Origin: Lachnospiraceae bacterium | GTDB taxonomy: Bacteria > Bacillota > Clostridia > Lachnospirales > Lachnospiraceae | Reading direction: 5' to 3' | DNA length: 64,000 bases | Assembly (NCBI GenBank): GCA_024690825.1 | Contig: JAILOK010000129.1 | Coordinates: forward strand, 1-64,000 | Shown: piece by piece, positions 34,803-45,132 of the stretch | Position numbering within the stretch: the stretch's first letter is position 1 | How the letters are laid out: each line of letters starts with the position of its first letter | Position numbers and translations under genes: made by a program | The notes under the pieces: model-generated | The model's database searches: none | Seen by the model: the letters and a program-made list of their open reading frames with translations, nothing else | Told to the model about the DNA's origin: nothing

Positions 34803-35834
34803 ATGGCAGTAAAAGTTGCAATCAATGGTTTCGGTCGTATCGGTCGTCTTGCTTTCAGGCAGATGTTCGGAGCTGAAGGATATGAGGTAGTTGCTATCAA
34901 CGACCTGACAACTCCTTCAATGCTTGCTCACCTTCTGAAGTATGATTCTTCACAGGGACGTTATGTGGAGATCGGACAGGAAGATCAGGTTACAGCTGAT
35001 GACGAAGCAGGAACCATCACTGTTAAGGGCAAGACCATCAAGATCTACAAAGAGCCCGATGCAAATAATTGTCCTTGGGGCCAGATCGGCGTAGATGTTG
35101 TTCTTGAGTGCTCAGGCTTCTATACATCAAAGGATAAGGCTCAGGCTCATATCAATGCAGGAGCAAAGAAGGTTGTTATCTCAGCACCTGCCGGAAACGA
35201 TCTTCCTACCATAGTTTATAATGTTAACCACAAGACTCTTACAAAGGATGACAAGATCATTTCAGCTGCTTCATGTACTACAAACTGTCTTGCACCCATG
35301 GCTGACGCTCTTAATAAATACGCTCCCATCCAGTCAGGTATCATGTGCACGATCCATGCATATACAGGCGATCAGATGATCCTTGACGGACCTCAGAGAA
35401 AGGGCGATAAGAGGAGATCAAGAGCAGGCGCGATCAATATCGTTCCCAACTCAACAGGTGCTGCAAAGGCAATCGGACTTGTTATCCCCGAGCTCAACGG
35501 CAAGCTCATCGGAGCTGCACAGAGGATCCCTACTCCCACAGGTTCAACCACGATCCTTACAGCTGTTGTAAAGAAAGCTAATGTAACCAAGGAAGACATC
35601 AACGCAGCAATGAAGGCTGCTGCCACAGAGTCATTCGGATACAATACAGAAGAGATCGTATCAAGCGATATCATCGGAATGAGATTCGGTTCACTCTTTG
35701 ATGCAACCCAGACCATGGTAAATCCTATCTGCGATGACCTCTATGAGGTTCAGGTGGTTTCATGGTATGACAACGAGAATTCCTACACATCACAGATGGT
35801 TCGTACGATCAAGTACTTTGCAGAGCTTGGCTGA
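34803..35834 (+). CDS. gap: Glyceraldehyde-3-phosphate dehydrogenase
   Basis: Glycolytic NAD-dependent enzyme. The 343-residue protein has the Rossmann motif [13 protein letters not shown] and [10 protein letters not shown] with catalytic Cys158, followed later by HAYTGDQ. Codon choice is strongly biased (many CTT, AAG, GTT, ACA), as expected of a highly expressed gene. The ATG at 34803 is eight bases from AGGAGG; a TTG two codons earlier is less likely. Transcription starts at the promoter at 34710 and is partly stopped by a strong terminator before pgk, so gap mRNA should exceed pgk-tpiA mRNA. Confidence 0.97.
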   Translation: MAVKVAINGFGRIGRLAFRQMFGAEGYEVVAINDLTTPSMLAHLLKYDSSQGRYVEIGQEDQVTADDEAGTITVKGKTIKIYKEPDANNCPWGQIGVDVVLECSGFYTSKDKAQAHINAGAKKVVISAPAGNDLPTIVYNVNHKTLTKDDKIISAASCTTNCLAPMADALNKYAPIQSGIMCTIHAYTGDQMILDGPQRKGDKRRSRAGAINIVPNSTGAAKAIGLVIPELNGKLIGAAQRIPTPTGSTTILTAVVKKANVTKEDINAAMKAAATESFGYNTEEIVSSDIIGMRFGSLFDATQTMVNPICDDLYEVQVVSWYDNENSYTSQMVRTIKYFAELG

Positions 35835-35862
35835 AGAAACAGGATCTTAAAGGAATTTTTAG

Positions 35863-35893
35863 GGGTCCGGTCCAAAAGGACCGGACCCTTTTT
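35863..35893 (+). terminator. Strong terminator between gap and pgk
   Basis: Perfect 11-bp stem GGGTCCGGTCC / GGACCGGACCC with AAAA loop, followed by TTTTT. Because no promoter is evident before pgk, it probably works as a partial terminator. Confidence 0.92.
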
Positions 35894-35913
35894 GATAATT
35901 AAGGAGGAGAAAA

Positions 35914-37149
35914 ATGGCACTTAACAAAAAGACAGTTGATGACATCAATGTCAAAGGCAGAAGAGTCCTTGTACGCTGTGATTTCAATGTTCCCTTAAAG
36001 GATGGCAGCATCACGGATGAGACCCGTATCGTTGCGGCTCTGCCCACCATCAAAAAGCTTATCGCGGACGGAGGAAAGGTTATTCTCTGCTCACATCTCG
36101 GAAAGGTAAAGAACGGCCCCAATGAAGGCGAGTCACTCGCGCCCGTAGCAAAGAGGCTTTCAGAAAAACTCGGAAAAGATGTAAATTTCGTTGCTGACGA
36201 TAATGTAACCGGAGAGAAAGCAACAGCTGCCGTAAACGCGATGAATGACGGAGATGTGGTGCTTCTTCAGAATACACGTTTCAGAGGCAAGGAAGAGACA
36301 AAGCCGGAGGATGCAGGAGAGGCATTTGCAAAAGAACTTGCTGACCTCTGTGATGATTATGTATGTGATGCTTTCGGTTCGGCTCACAGGGCACATGCTT
36401 CTGTAGCTGTCGTAACAAAATTTGTGCGTGAAAAGGGCGGAAACTGTGCAGTCGGATATCTTATGCAGAAGGAGATCGATTTCCTCGGAAATGCTGTTGA
36501 GAATCCGGTTCGTCCGTTTGTAGCGATCCTTGGCGGTGCAAAGGTTGCAGACAAACTGAAGGTTATTGACAATCTTCTTGAAAAGGCTGATACCCTCATC
36601 ATCGGAGGCGGAATGGCTTATACCTTCGTAAAGGCACAGGGCGGTTCTGTAGGAAAGTCCCTGGTTGATGATGAAAAGATAGATTACTGCAAGGAGATGA
36701 TGGCAAAGGCTGAGAAGCTCGGAAAGAAACTTCTTCTCCCTGTTGATACAGTGGCTGCGGATTCGTTCCCCGATCCCATCGATGATCCTAAGATCTCCAC
36801 GGTTGTGGTAAAAACAAGCGAGATCCCCGCTGACAAAGAGGGTCTTGACATAGGTCCCGAGACGGCAAAGATCTACGCTGACGCAGTAAAGAGCGCAAAG
36901 ACGGTTGTATGGAACGGACCCATGGGAGTATCGGAGAATCCCGTACTTGCCAAGGGAACCATTGCTGTTGCCCAGTCACTTGCCGATACAGATGCCACCA
37001 CGATCATCGGAGGCGGCGACAGCGCTGCTGCAGTAAACAACCTCGGTTTTGGAGACAAGATGACGCATATCTCCACAGGCGGCGGAGCTTCCCTTGAATT
37101 CCTTGAGGGCAAGGAACTTCCCGGCGTAGTAGCAGCAGATAATAAATAA
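35914..37149 (+). CDS. pgk: Phosphoglycerate kinase
   Basis: Transfers phosphate from 1,3-bisphosphoglycerate to ADP. The 411 residues cover both lobes: [13 protein letters not shown] (substrate lobe), [22 protein letters not shown] and the nucleotide-lobe end [10 protein letters not shown] with [13 protein letters not shown] strong GGAGGAG site precedes the ATG. It lies 21 bases after the gap terminator and 26 bases before tpiA. Confidence 0.97.
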   Translation: MALNKKTVDDINVKGRRVLVRCDFNVPLKDGSITDETRIVAALPTIKKLIADGGKVILCSHLGKVKNGPNEGESLAPVAKRLSEKLGKDVNFVADDNVTGEKATAAVNAMNDGDVVLLQNTRFRGKEETKPEDAGEAFAKELADLCDDYVCDAFGSAHRAHASVAVVTKFVREKGGNCAVGYLMQKEIDFLGNAVENPVRPFVAILGGAKVADKLKVIDNLLEKADTLIIGGGMAYTFVKAQGGSVGKSLVDDEKIDYCKEMMAKAEKLGKKLLLPVDTVAADSFPDPIDDPKISTVVVKTSEIPADKEGLDIGPETAKIYADAVKSAKTVVWNGPMGVSENPVLAKGTIAVAQSLADTDATTIIGGGDSAAAVNNLGFGDKMTHISTGGGASLEFLEGKELPGVVAADNK

Positions 37150-37175
37150 CAATTAAAAACTTTAGGAGGAAAAAA

Positions 37176-37925
37176 ATGTCAAGACGTAAACTTGTAGCCG
37201 GAAACTGGAAGATGAACATGACACCCACCCAGACCACCGAGCTTGTAAACACCTTAAAGCCCCTTGTGGCAAGTGATGATGTGGATGTTGTATTCTGCGT
37301 TCCGGCCATCGATATTCCTGCAGCAGTTGAAGCTGCAAAGGGAAGCAATATAAAGATCGGCGCAGAAAACATGTATTTCGAGGAGAAGGGAGCCTTTACC
37401 GGCGAGATCTCTCCCGATATGATAGTTGATTCGGGCGCAACCTATGTGATCATAGGTCACTCCGAGAGACGTGAATACTTTGCGGAAACAGATGAGACCG
37501 TGAACAAAAAAGTCCTGAAGGCTTTCGAACACGGACTTACACCCATCATCTGCTGCGGAGAGTCATTAAAGCAGAGGGAGCAGGGCATCACGATCGACTG
37601 GATACGCCAGCAGATCAAGATCGCTTTCATCGATGTGACTGCAGATCAGGCAAAGAAGGCAGTTATCGCTTATGAACCGATCTGGGCTATCGGAACCGGC
37701 AAGACGGCAACTTCCGATCAGGCTGAGGAAGTATGCTGCGCTATAAGGGCATGCATCAGGGAACTGTATGATGCGGATGTTGCCGAAGCAATAACGATCC
37801 AGTACGGCGGATCGGTGAATGCCGGCAATGCCGCAGAGCTTTTTGCGAAACCCGACATAGACGGAGGACTGGTCGGAGGAGCATCATTAAAACCTGACTT
37901 CGGAAAGATCGTTAATTACAAGTAA
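37176..37925 (+). CDS. tpiA: Triosephosphate isomerase
   Basis: Interconverts dihydroxyacetone phosphate and glyceraldehyde-3-phosphate. The 249-residue TIM barrel shows NWKMN (catalytic Lys), [11 protein letters not shown] (catalytic His) and [11 protein letters not shown] (catalytic Glu), plus QYGGSV and GGLVGGASL at the phosphate site. AGGAGG precedes the ATG. It closes the pgk-tpiA unit at a strong terminator. Confidence 0.97.
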   Translation: MSRRKLVAGNWKMNMTPTQTTELVNTLKPLVASDDVDVVFCVPAIDIPAAVEAAKGSNIKIGAENMYFEEKGAFTGEISPDMIVDSGATYVIIGHSERREYFAETDETVNKKVLKAFEHGLTPIICCGESLKQREQGITIDWIRQQIKIAFIDVTADQAKKAVIAYEPIWAIGTGKTATSDQAEEVCCAIRACIRELYDADVAEAITIQYGGSVNAGNAAELFAKPDIDGGLVGGASLKPDFGKIVNYK

Positions 37926-37942
37926 GAAAACATGTCAAAAAG

Positions 37943-37975
37943 AGTCAGCGGGGACATTCTCCGCTGACTTTTTTT
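37943..37975 (+). terminator. Rho-independent terminator after tpiA
   Basis: AGTCAGCGG / CCGCTGACT stem, extendable to 12 pairs with one G-T, followed by seven T residues. Confidence 0.92.
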
Positions 37976-37989
37976 GACTTAAAAAAAGA

Positions 37990-38018
37990 TTGAATGACAG
38001 CGTTGTATGGGGTAAAAT
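37990..38018 (+). promoter_or_regulatory. Predicted promoter of the hybrid kinase / HD-GYP operon
   Basis: TTGAAT (37990-37995), 17 bases, TAAAAT (38013-38018), right after the tpiA terminator. Confidence 0.62.
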
Positions 38019-38051
38019 TACTATGTATGTTTGCGTAAAAACGGGGGATTT

Positions 38052-41000
38052 ATGAAAAAATATCTTTTTCCGTTAAGTAAAAGAAGCCTGGCGATTATAT
38101 TCGCGGGTATCGTGTTAAATGTCTCCGGAGAGTGCATAGCGGCTCACTACAACCTGCCCTTATATATGGACAGTGTTGGAACCTTTGTTGTATCCATGCT
38201 TCTCGGGCCCTTTGCCGGTGCACTCACCGGGATCGTCATGAATGTTCTGGTGGGTGGAGCGCCGAATTATCAGTGGCTCTATGCTCTGGTCAGCGTTGGC
38301 GGGGCATTCACGGTCGGGCGTTATTTTTACAAAAAAGAAGACTATGATTCCTTCAGGATCATTACGGCAAGCGTTATCACCGGACTTGTGATGACGGTTC
38401 TTTCCACGCCGATAAATGTTATCTTCAATTCCGGCATGACCGGAAATGTCTGGGGCGATGCCCTTTCGGAAATGCTGATGCAGTATATCGGCGTTAAGAC
38501 CATATGCTGCATTGCAGGAGAACTCATAGTAAATATTCCGGACAAGATCCTGACACTCATGGCGCTGACGCTGATAATCAGATTCTTCCGCAGGGAAGGA
38601 ATTGAGATCATCTCCGAGGAAGAAGCATCCGGGAAGGATGACAGAGAGAACAAAGGAAACGGCGCACGGATGAAGCTGCCGGTATTCTTTCTTGCGGCCG
38701 TGCTCGCATCCGCGCTTGCAGTCCGTCCCGTAATGGCATCAAAGCTTTTCGACCTAAAAGCAAACAGCGTCAATACGATATTCGGGATTGACGAGGGACT
38801 AAGCTCCACCGAGATTAATACCATAGCCCAATCCGGAGACGGATATATATGGGCCGGAGCCTATTCCGGACTTTACAGGTTTAACGGCAGCAGTTTTGAA
38901 AAGGCGGACATCGATCCGAGAATAAGCAACGCTGTTTCGCTTTATACTGACAGAAAGGGCAGATTGTGGATCGGTACGAACGACAGCGGCGTGGGATGTT
39001 ATGACCCCAATACCGGAAATACCGTATTTTTCTCAACGGAAGACGGTTTGTGTTCCGATTCGATAAGAGGAATATGTGAAGATGATACAGGAACGATCTA
39101 TGTGGGAACGGCATCTTATCTGTGCTCGATAACAGGTGTTGATACATCGGATGCGGATGAAGATACTGACAGGAGCATCCGCAAGCCGAGGATAAAGGTT
39201 TACGGAGGCTTCAAGGACATAACCTTCGTAAGTTCACTGACATCCATCGATGACGGTTCCATCATGGGGGTTACCGGAAACGGTGTTCTCTTTATCATGA
39301 AGCGCGGCAAGATATCATACAAATACGAATCTGATGTGTATGGGGAGATTATTTACAGCGCGGCCTGCTCCGGAAACAAAAATTTCCTGGCGGGAACAAA
39401 CGGCAGGACTCTTTATCATCTTGAACTGACTGATGACGGATTTGAAAAGGTATCTGCCGTCAGCACGAATGAATTCAACTGCTTTAACAGGATAATCTAT
39501 GACAGGCTCCACGGAGGATATCTGTTTGCCTGCACAAACGGCTTCGGATTCATAGACGATGACGGGATCATGAAAGATCTGACTACCGATGATTTTGATT
39601 CGGCTGCATCGGATATTCTTACCGACAAGCAGGGAAATATCTGGTTTTCTTCGGACAAGCACGGGATATTGAAAATATCGCTCAATCCCTTCTCGGATCT
39701 TTTCAAAAGGCTCGGGGAAACGGGAAAGGTCGTAAATGCGGTAATGCCTGACGGCGATGATATCTATATAGGAACCGATGAGGGACTGATAAAAGCGGAC
39801 CTGAATACAAACAGTGTTAAAAAGGACGAGGTTCCGGCAATCCTTAAAGATGCAAGGATCAGGCACATAATGAAGGATGATAACGGAGATATCTATTACT
39901 CTACCTATGGCACTGACGGACTTGTAAAGGTTTCTCCAAACGGAAGCATTACGACATACAATGACAGCAATTCCGAAATTCTCGGATCCAGATTCCGCTT
40001 TGTCACAAAGCTTAAGGACAAAAGACTTATGGCTGCCTCGCCTGAAGGAGTCAGCTTCCTCAAGGACGGCAGGGTTGTAAAGACTCTCGGAGCAAAGGAC
40101 GGCATGGATATTCCCAAGATCCTTTCCTGCCTTGAAGAGGATGACGGAACCATATATCTGGGCACGGACGGCGACGGAGTATATAAGATACAGAATGACA
40201 GGGTTGTTTCGCATACGGGAAAGGAAGAGGGACTTGCTTCCGAAGTTGTGATGAAGATAGTGTCCTGCGCCGGCGGCAGAATATATGTTGCCAGCAACGG
40301 TCTTTATTATCATGAAGACGGAAAGGATGTCAGAAAACTGGAGAATTTCCCGTTTACAAACGATTATGATATATATCTGTCGAATGACAACAGGGCATTT
40401 GTGCTTTCTGCCGCGGGCCTTTATATAGTAAACGGGGAGGACCTTATAAAGGATGAGGAGGATTATTCATATTCGCTCTTAAACCGTAAATGCGGCCTGA
40501 CCTCGACACTTACTGCCAATGCATATTACGCCGTAGAGGATGAGAAACTTTATCTTTGCTGCACCGAGGGCGTTTTCATCCTTAACATGGATGATTATTC
40601 CGATTTTGACAGTCATTACCAGATAGTACTCAGAAGCGTAAAAAAGGGTGACGAGGAAGTACCCTTCCATAACGGAGTCTACGAGATACCATCGGGTCCG
40701 GGACAGATCGTGATCACTCCGGCAGTACTCAACTATACCATATCGGATCCGCTGGTCGGTATCAGACTTGAGGGCATTGATGATACTACGAGGATAATGC
40801 GCCAGTCGGAGCTTGAGAGCATTTATTATTCGTCCCTTCCATACGGACGCCACAGACTGATGGTACAGGTCCTTGATGATTCGGGTAAACAGGTTCTTAA
40901 AGAAATGGTCTTCCTTATATACAAGGATTCCAGACTTTATGAGCATACCTATTTCAAGGTTTATCTGGCCGTCAATCTGACTATGTTGCTTGTTATCCTG

Positions 41001-42965
41001 GTCTGGATGTTCTCTAAGATGGGCAATATGGCCATAATCAGCAGGCAGTATGAGCAGATAAGGGAAGCAAAGGAAGATGCGGAGTTTGCCAATCAGGCCA
41101 AATCCAGATTTCTTGCGCAGATGTCCCACGAGATAAGGACACCCATAAATGCCGTGCTCGGAATGGACGAGATGATCTTAAGAGAGACCAGAGAGCCTGA
41201 TACGAGAGCATATGCGAAGGATATATACAAAGCGGGAAACACGCTGCTTTCGATAATAAATGACATCCTCGATTCTTCAAAGATCGAATCCGGAAGAATG
41301 GAGATAGTTCCCGTGGAATACGAGCCTGTTTCCATGATACGCGAGCTTGAGAATATGATATCGGGCAGGGCGCAGGAAAAGGATCTGATGCTTGAGATAA
41401 CGGTCGATCCGGATCTTCCGAAGGTGCTTTTCGGTGATGATGTCAGGATCCGCCAGGTGATAACAAACCTTCTGACCAACGCTGTAAAATATACGGTTAC
41501 GGGAACCATATGGTTCAGGATAAGCGGTACAAAGGATCTCGACAATCTGAAGCTGCATGTCGAGGTTGAAGATACCGGCATCGGAATTAAGGAAGAGGAT
41601 CTTCCAAAGCTCTTTGATGCATACAAAAGATTTGATGAAGGCTTCAACAGAAATGTTGAAGGAACAGGTCTTGGCATGAGCATCACCGAGCAGCTCTTAA
41701 GGATGATGGGGAGCAGGCTCGAGGTTAACAGTATATACGGCAGGGGAACAAAGATATCCTTTGACATCGATCAGAAGATCATCAATCCCGCTCCCATAGG
41801 AGAATACAGCCACATAAAGGCGACGAAGGAAGATCTTTCTTCAGGACCGCAGGATGATGCCTTTACGGCAAAGGATGCCAGAGTTCTGGTTGTTGATGAT
41901 AACCCCATGAACAGAAAGGTCATCAGAAGTCTCTTAAAGCCTGTCGGAATACAGATAAGCGAGGCTGCATCGGGTCCGGAGGCACTGGCAAAGGTGGAGC
42001 ATGAAAAGATCGATATCGTGTTCATGGATCATATGATGCCCGGAATGGACGGTGTTGAGACGATGAAGCGAATGAGGGAAATGGAAAGCTGCAGGAATCT
42101 TCCGATCTTTGCCCTTACCGCAAATGCCGTAACGGGCGCGAAAGAGGAATATATGCGGCAGGGATTTGACGGTTTTGTCAGCAAACCCACTTCATATGAC
42201 ACGCTCAGTAAAACATTGAAAAATGCGCTTCCGGCTGATCTCATCAAACCGCTGACAGAAGAAGAAAGAAAGGAACTGCAGGAAGCATTTTCGGTATCCT
42301 CCAATCCCGTGCCGGATGATCTGCCTTTTGTTGACGGACTTGACTGGAGTTACGCCTGGCTCCATCTGCCCGACAGGGATATGCTCCGTGACGGTATAGA
42401 GAGTTTTTATGATGTGATCGGGCTTCAGGCAGAAAGGCTTGAAAAATGCTACGAAGCACTTGTGCCCAAGGCAGGAAACAGGAAACCGGCTGAAAAGCCG
42501 GATGACGGAAAGGATTCACCTCTGGATCTTTACAGGATACAGGTTCATGCGATGAAGAGTACGGCGGCAACTGTCGGAATAGTTCCTCTTGCAGGCATGG
42601 CAAAGATGCTTGAGTCGGCTGCCAAGGAAAAGAACATGAAGGTGATCCATGCCGTACATGAGCCGTTCAGAAAGGAATGGGTCTCCTACAGGGATAAGCT
42701 CAAAGGAGTTTTCGGACTGGGTCTGGAGAATACGAAAAAGAAACCGGGAAACAGTGAATGGCTTAAGGATATGCTCAGGGTTCTGTCTGATGCTCTGGAG
42801 GTGCTCGATACCGACAGGATGGACGGTGTCATGTTTGACATGAGGGAGCATACATTCGGACAGGAGATAGATGAACTTGTCGTGAAACTGAATGCGGCCG
42901 TTATGGATATGGACGAAGAACTGGCAAATGAGATAATAAAAGAGATTGAGGAGAAGCAGACATGA
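38052..42965 (+). CDS. Giant hybrid histidine kinase: ECF-S-like membrane domain, propeller, kinase, receiver, Hpt
   Basis: 1637 residues from ATG 38052, which has GGGGGA upstream (an earlier in-frame codon at 38031 has no ribosome site). Residues 1-180 form about six helices with the pattern LYMDSVGT, as in ECF-transporter S components. A further membrane segment at 209-229 leads to an outside region of about 230-850 with repeated WAGxxSGLYRF / IWFSSDKHGIL strands, i.e. Reg_prop beta-propeller blades. A Y_Y_Y domain follows (about 855-958), then TM 968-988. His1026 (MSHEIRTP) is the autophosphorylation site, and NLLTNAVKY and GTGLGMS belong to the ATPase domain. The receiver has Asp1326 (VFMDHMMPG) and the Hpt has His1499 (VHAMKSTA). 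A complete phosphorelay lies in one chain; the final regulator is elsewhere. The HD-GYP gene overlaps its stop. Confidence 0.92.
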   Translation: MKKYLFPLSKRSLAIIFAGIVLNVSGECIAAHYNLPLYMDSVGTFVVSMLLGPFAGALTGIVMNVLVGGAPNYQWLYALVSVGGAFTVGRYFYKKEDYDSFRIITASVITGLVMTVLSTPINVIFNSGMTGNVWGDALSEMLMQYIGVKTICCIAGELIVNIPDKILTLMALTLIIRFFRREGIEIISEEEASGKDDRENKGNGARMKLPVFFLAAVLASALAVRPVMASKLFDLKANSVNTIFGIDEGLSSTEINTIAQSGDGYIWAGAYSGLYRFNGSSFEKADIDPRISNAVSLYTDRKGRLWIGTNDSGVGCYDPNTGNTVFFSTEDGLCSDSIRGICEDDTGTIYVGTASYLCSITGVDTSDADEDTDRSIRKPRIKVYGGFKDITFVSSLTSIDDGSIMGVTGNGVLFIMKRGKISYKYESDVYGEIIYSAACSGNKNFLAGTNGRTLYHLELTDDGFEKVSAVSTNEFNCFNRIIYDRLHGGYLFACTNGFGFIDDDGIMKDLTTDDFDSAASDILTDKQGNIWFSSDKHGILKISLNPFSDLFKRLGETGKVVNAVMPDGDDIYIGTDEGLIKADLNTNSVKKDEVPAILKDARIRHIMKDDNGDIYYSTYGTDGLVKVSPNGSITTYNDSNSEILGSRFRFVTKLKDKRLMAASPEGVSFLKDGRVVKTLGAKDGMDIPKILSCLEEDDGTIYLGTDGDGVYKIQNDRVVSHTGKEEGLASEVVMKIVSCAGGRIYVASNGLYYHEDGKDVRKLENFPFTNDYDIYLSNDNRAFVLSAAGLYIVNGEDLIKDEEDYSYSLLNRKCGLTSTLTANAYYAVEDEKLYLCCTEGVFILNMDDYSDFDSHYQIVLRSVKKGDEEVPFHNGVYEIPSGPGQIVITPAVLNYTISDPLVGIRLEGIDDTTRIMRQSELESIYYSSLPYGRHRLMVQVLDDSGKQVLKEMVFLIYKDSRLYEHTYFKVYLAVNLTMLLVILVWMFSKMGNMAIISRQYEQIREAKEDAEFANQAKSRFLAQMSHEIRTPINAVLGMDEMILRETREPDTRAYAKDIYKAGNTLLSIINDILDSSKIESGRMEIVPVEYEPVSMIRELENMISGRAQEKDLMLEITVDPDLPKVLFGDDVRIRQVITNLLTNAVKYTVTGTIWFRISGTKDLDNLKLHVEVEDTGIGIKEEDLPKLFDAYKRFDEGFNRNVEGTGLGMSITEQLLRMMGSRLEVNSIYGRGTKISFDIDQKIINPAPIGEYSHIKATKEDLSSGPQDDAFTAKDARVLVVDDNPMNRKVIRSLLKPVGIQISEAASGPEALAKVEHEKIDIVFMDHMMPGMDGVETMKRMREMESCRNLPIFALTANAVTGAKEEYMRQGFDGFVSKPTSYDTLSKTLKNALPADLIKPLTEEERKELQEAFSVSSNPVPDDLPFVDGLDWSYAWLHLPDRDMLRDGIESFYDVIGLQAERLEKCYEALVPKAGNRKPAEKPDDGKDSPLDLYRIQVHAMKSTAATVGIVPLAGMAKMLESAAKEKNMKVIHAVHEPFRKEWVSYRDKLKGVFGLGLENTKKKPGNSEWLKDMLRVLSDALEVLDTDRMDGVMFDMREHTFGQEIDELVVKLNAAVMDMDEELANEIIKEIEEKQT

Positions 42966-45130
42966 CAGATCTTCAAAAAAATGAAGTTATGACGGGAAGC
43001 AGGAGACGGCAGCTTTTTCTCCCCATGATGATGATACTGATAGGACTGATCCTGAATATCGGCGGGACGGTAGTTGTACAGGCAAAAGGACTCATGCTGT
43101 ATCTTGACTGCATGGGAACGGTACTTGTTGCTTTTCTGGGAGGATATGTTCCCGGAATAGCTGTAGCTCTGTTTTCGACGATCATCAATAATTTTTCGGA
43201 CAGCGTATCAATCTTTTATGCACCGGTGAGTGTACTGATAGCAGTTGTTACGGTGTATGCGTCGAAAAAAGGATATCTCAGGAAACTTAAGTACAATATC
43301 CTTTATATCATCGTGCTTGCCTTTGTGGGAGGCGGGATAGGCGGTATCATAACCTGGGAACTGCATCTTATCGATTCGAGCGTCTACAGTACCGGAATGG
43401 TAAGTTCTCTTTATCGGATGGGATTTGACAAATTCTGGTCATGGTTCATAGTTAATTTCCTTTTTGATCTTATCGACAAGACCGTGACGGTGGTCTTTGT
43501 AAGGATACTTCTCTATCTGATCCCGAAAAGTCTGTGGCCCAGATTTGAGTTTGTCGGATGGAAACAGGAGCCCATAATCATCCCCAAGGAAAAAAAGAGT
43601 AAAGAACATACCGCAGCCGGGATGAATCTGAATACTAAACTGATGACGGTACTTGTCGTCTTTTCCGTTACTGTAGCCACTATATGCATGACTGTCTGCC
43701 TGATACTTTTCAGAAATTATTCCACCGAGCAGCATTCATATCTTGCCGAGGGTGTCGCAAAGATGGCCGTGGAGATAGTGGACGGTGACCGTGTCAATGA
43801 ATTCATTGACAGAGGAGAATCGGCGGAAGGATATGAAGAGACCGAAAAACGTCTTGTCAATCTTTACAAGAACAGCAGGGATGTTGAATATGTCTATGTT
43901 TATAAGATAATGTCAGACGGCTGCCATGTTGTGTTCGATGTGGACACCGACGGACTTCAGGGCGCCGCACCCGGTGATGTCGTCCCTTTTGATGATTCGT
44001 TCATGATATATCTGCCTGACCTTCTTTCGGGAAAGAGGATAGATCCGATAGTATCAAAGGACACCTATGGATGGCTTCTGACTTATTATGAACCGGTTTA
44101 TGATTCGACCGGAAGCTGCGTCTGTTATGCAGGTGTCGATATAGCGATGTCGGGACTTCGTACTTATGAAAAAGAATTTGTGTTCAAAGCTGTCACGATC
44201 TTCGCAGCCTTTCTTATGCTGCTTTTCGCTGTAGCTTCATGGTTTGCCAGATTCCATCTGGTTCTTCCCATAAACGCAATGTCGTATGCGGCAGACAGAT
44301 TTGAATATGAAGATGAATATGCCAGGAAGAACAATGTTGAGATGCTCTCAAAACTCGATATATGCACAAATGACGAAATTGAGCGTCTCTACAGGGCATT
44401 CCTGAAGACAACTGAAGAAAGTACCAGGTTTTTTGAAGAGAACAAGGACAAGATGGAAAAGATCGAGACCATGCAGAACAGTCTGATCCTTGTTCTTGCG
44501 GATATGGTTGAAAACCGTGATGAAGGTACCGGCGATCATGTCAGAAAGACTGCGGCTTATGTCGGAATTACTGCCAGAAAGATGAAAGAACTCGGTTATT
44601 ACAAGGACAAGATGACCGACCGTTTCATAAAAGACTGTATCCGTTCGGCTCCGCTTCATGACATAGGAAAGATCTCGGTTTCCGATGTCATACTGAATAA
44701 ACCGGCAAGGCTTAATGACATGGAGTTCGAGCTGATGAAGGAACATACCACAGCCGGCAAAGAGGTGATAGAAAAGGTTATCGCCACCATGCCTGATGCG
44801 GACTACATGGAGGAGGCAAAGAATGTAGCCGGTTATCACCATGAAAAATGGGACGGCTCCGGATATCCCGAAGGACTTGCGGGCGAGGAAATACCGCTTT
44901 CGGCCCGTATCATGGCTGTCGCCGATGTTTTTGACGCGCTTGTGTCAAAGCGCTGTTATAAGGATTCTTTCTCATACGAAAAGGCTATGTCCATTATAAA
45001 AGAGGAGGCCGGAACTCATTTCGATCCTCTGGTCGCGGATGCTTTCCTGAAGTCTGAAAAGGAAGTCGTGGAAGTGGCGGACAGATTTGCCGCAAGAGAA
45101 GGAAAAAAAGAAAGAGGAGGATTGACTTAA
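42962..45130 (+). CDS. HD-GYP cyclic-di-GMP phosphodiesterase with ECF-S-like and Cache-type sensors
   Basis: A 722-residue membrane protein. Residues about 17-190 repeat the helix pattern of the preceding kinase (LYLDCMGTVLVAFLGG). TM segments near 227-250 and 408-430 flank an outside domain of about 252-405 resembling a Cache/PAS fold (EYVYVYKIMSDGCHVVFDVD, then CYAGVDIAMSGL). A HAMP-like linker follows. The HD-GYP domain starts near 510: His566-Asp567 (APLHDIGK), then HHEKWDGSGYP with GYP at 634-636, and ADVFDAL. The full motif set predicts hydrolysis of cyclic di-GMP. ATGA overlap with the kinase gene couples their translation. It is likely the operon's signalling output. Confidence 0.92.
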   Translation: MTDLQKNEVMTGSRRRQLFLPMMMILIGLILNIGGTVVVQAKGLMLYLDCMGTVLVAFLGGYVPGIAVALFSTIINNFSDSVSIFYAPVSVLIAVVTVYASKKGYLRKLKYNILYIIVLAFVGGGIGGIITWELHLIDSSVYSTGMVSSLYRMGFDKFWSWFIVNFLFDLIDKTVTVVFVRILLYLIPKSLWPRFEFVGWKQEPIIIPKEKKSKEHTAAGMNLNTKLMTVLVVFSVTVATICMTVCLILFRNYSTEQHSYLAEGVAKMAVEIVDGDRVNEFIDRGESAEGYEETEKRLVNLYKNSRDVEYVYVYKIMSDGCHVVFDVDTDGLQGAAPGDVVPFDDSFMIYLPDLLSGKRIDPIVSKDTYGWLLTYYEPVYDSTGSCVCYAGVDIAMSGLRTYEKEFVFKAVTIFAAFLMLLFAVASWFARFHLVLPINAMSYAADRFEYEDEYARKNNVEMLSKLDICTNDEIERLYRAFLKTTEESTRFFEENKDKMEKIETMQNSLILVLADMVENRDEGTGDHVRKTAAYVGITARKMKELGYYKDKMTDRFIKDCIRSAPLHDIGKISVSDVILNKPARLNDMEFELMKEHTTAGKEVIEKVIATMPDADYMEEAKNVAGYHHEKWDGSGYPEGLAGEEIPLSARIMAVADVFDALVSKRCYKDSFSYEKAMSIIKEEAGTHFDPLVADAFLKSEKEVVEVADRFAAREGKKERGGLT

Positions 45131-45132
45131 AA

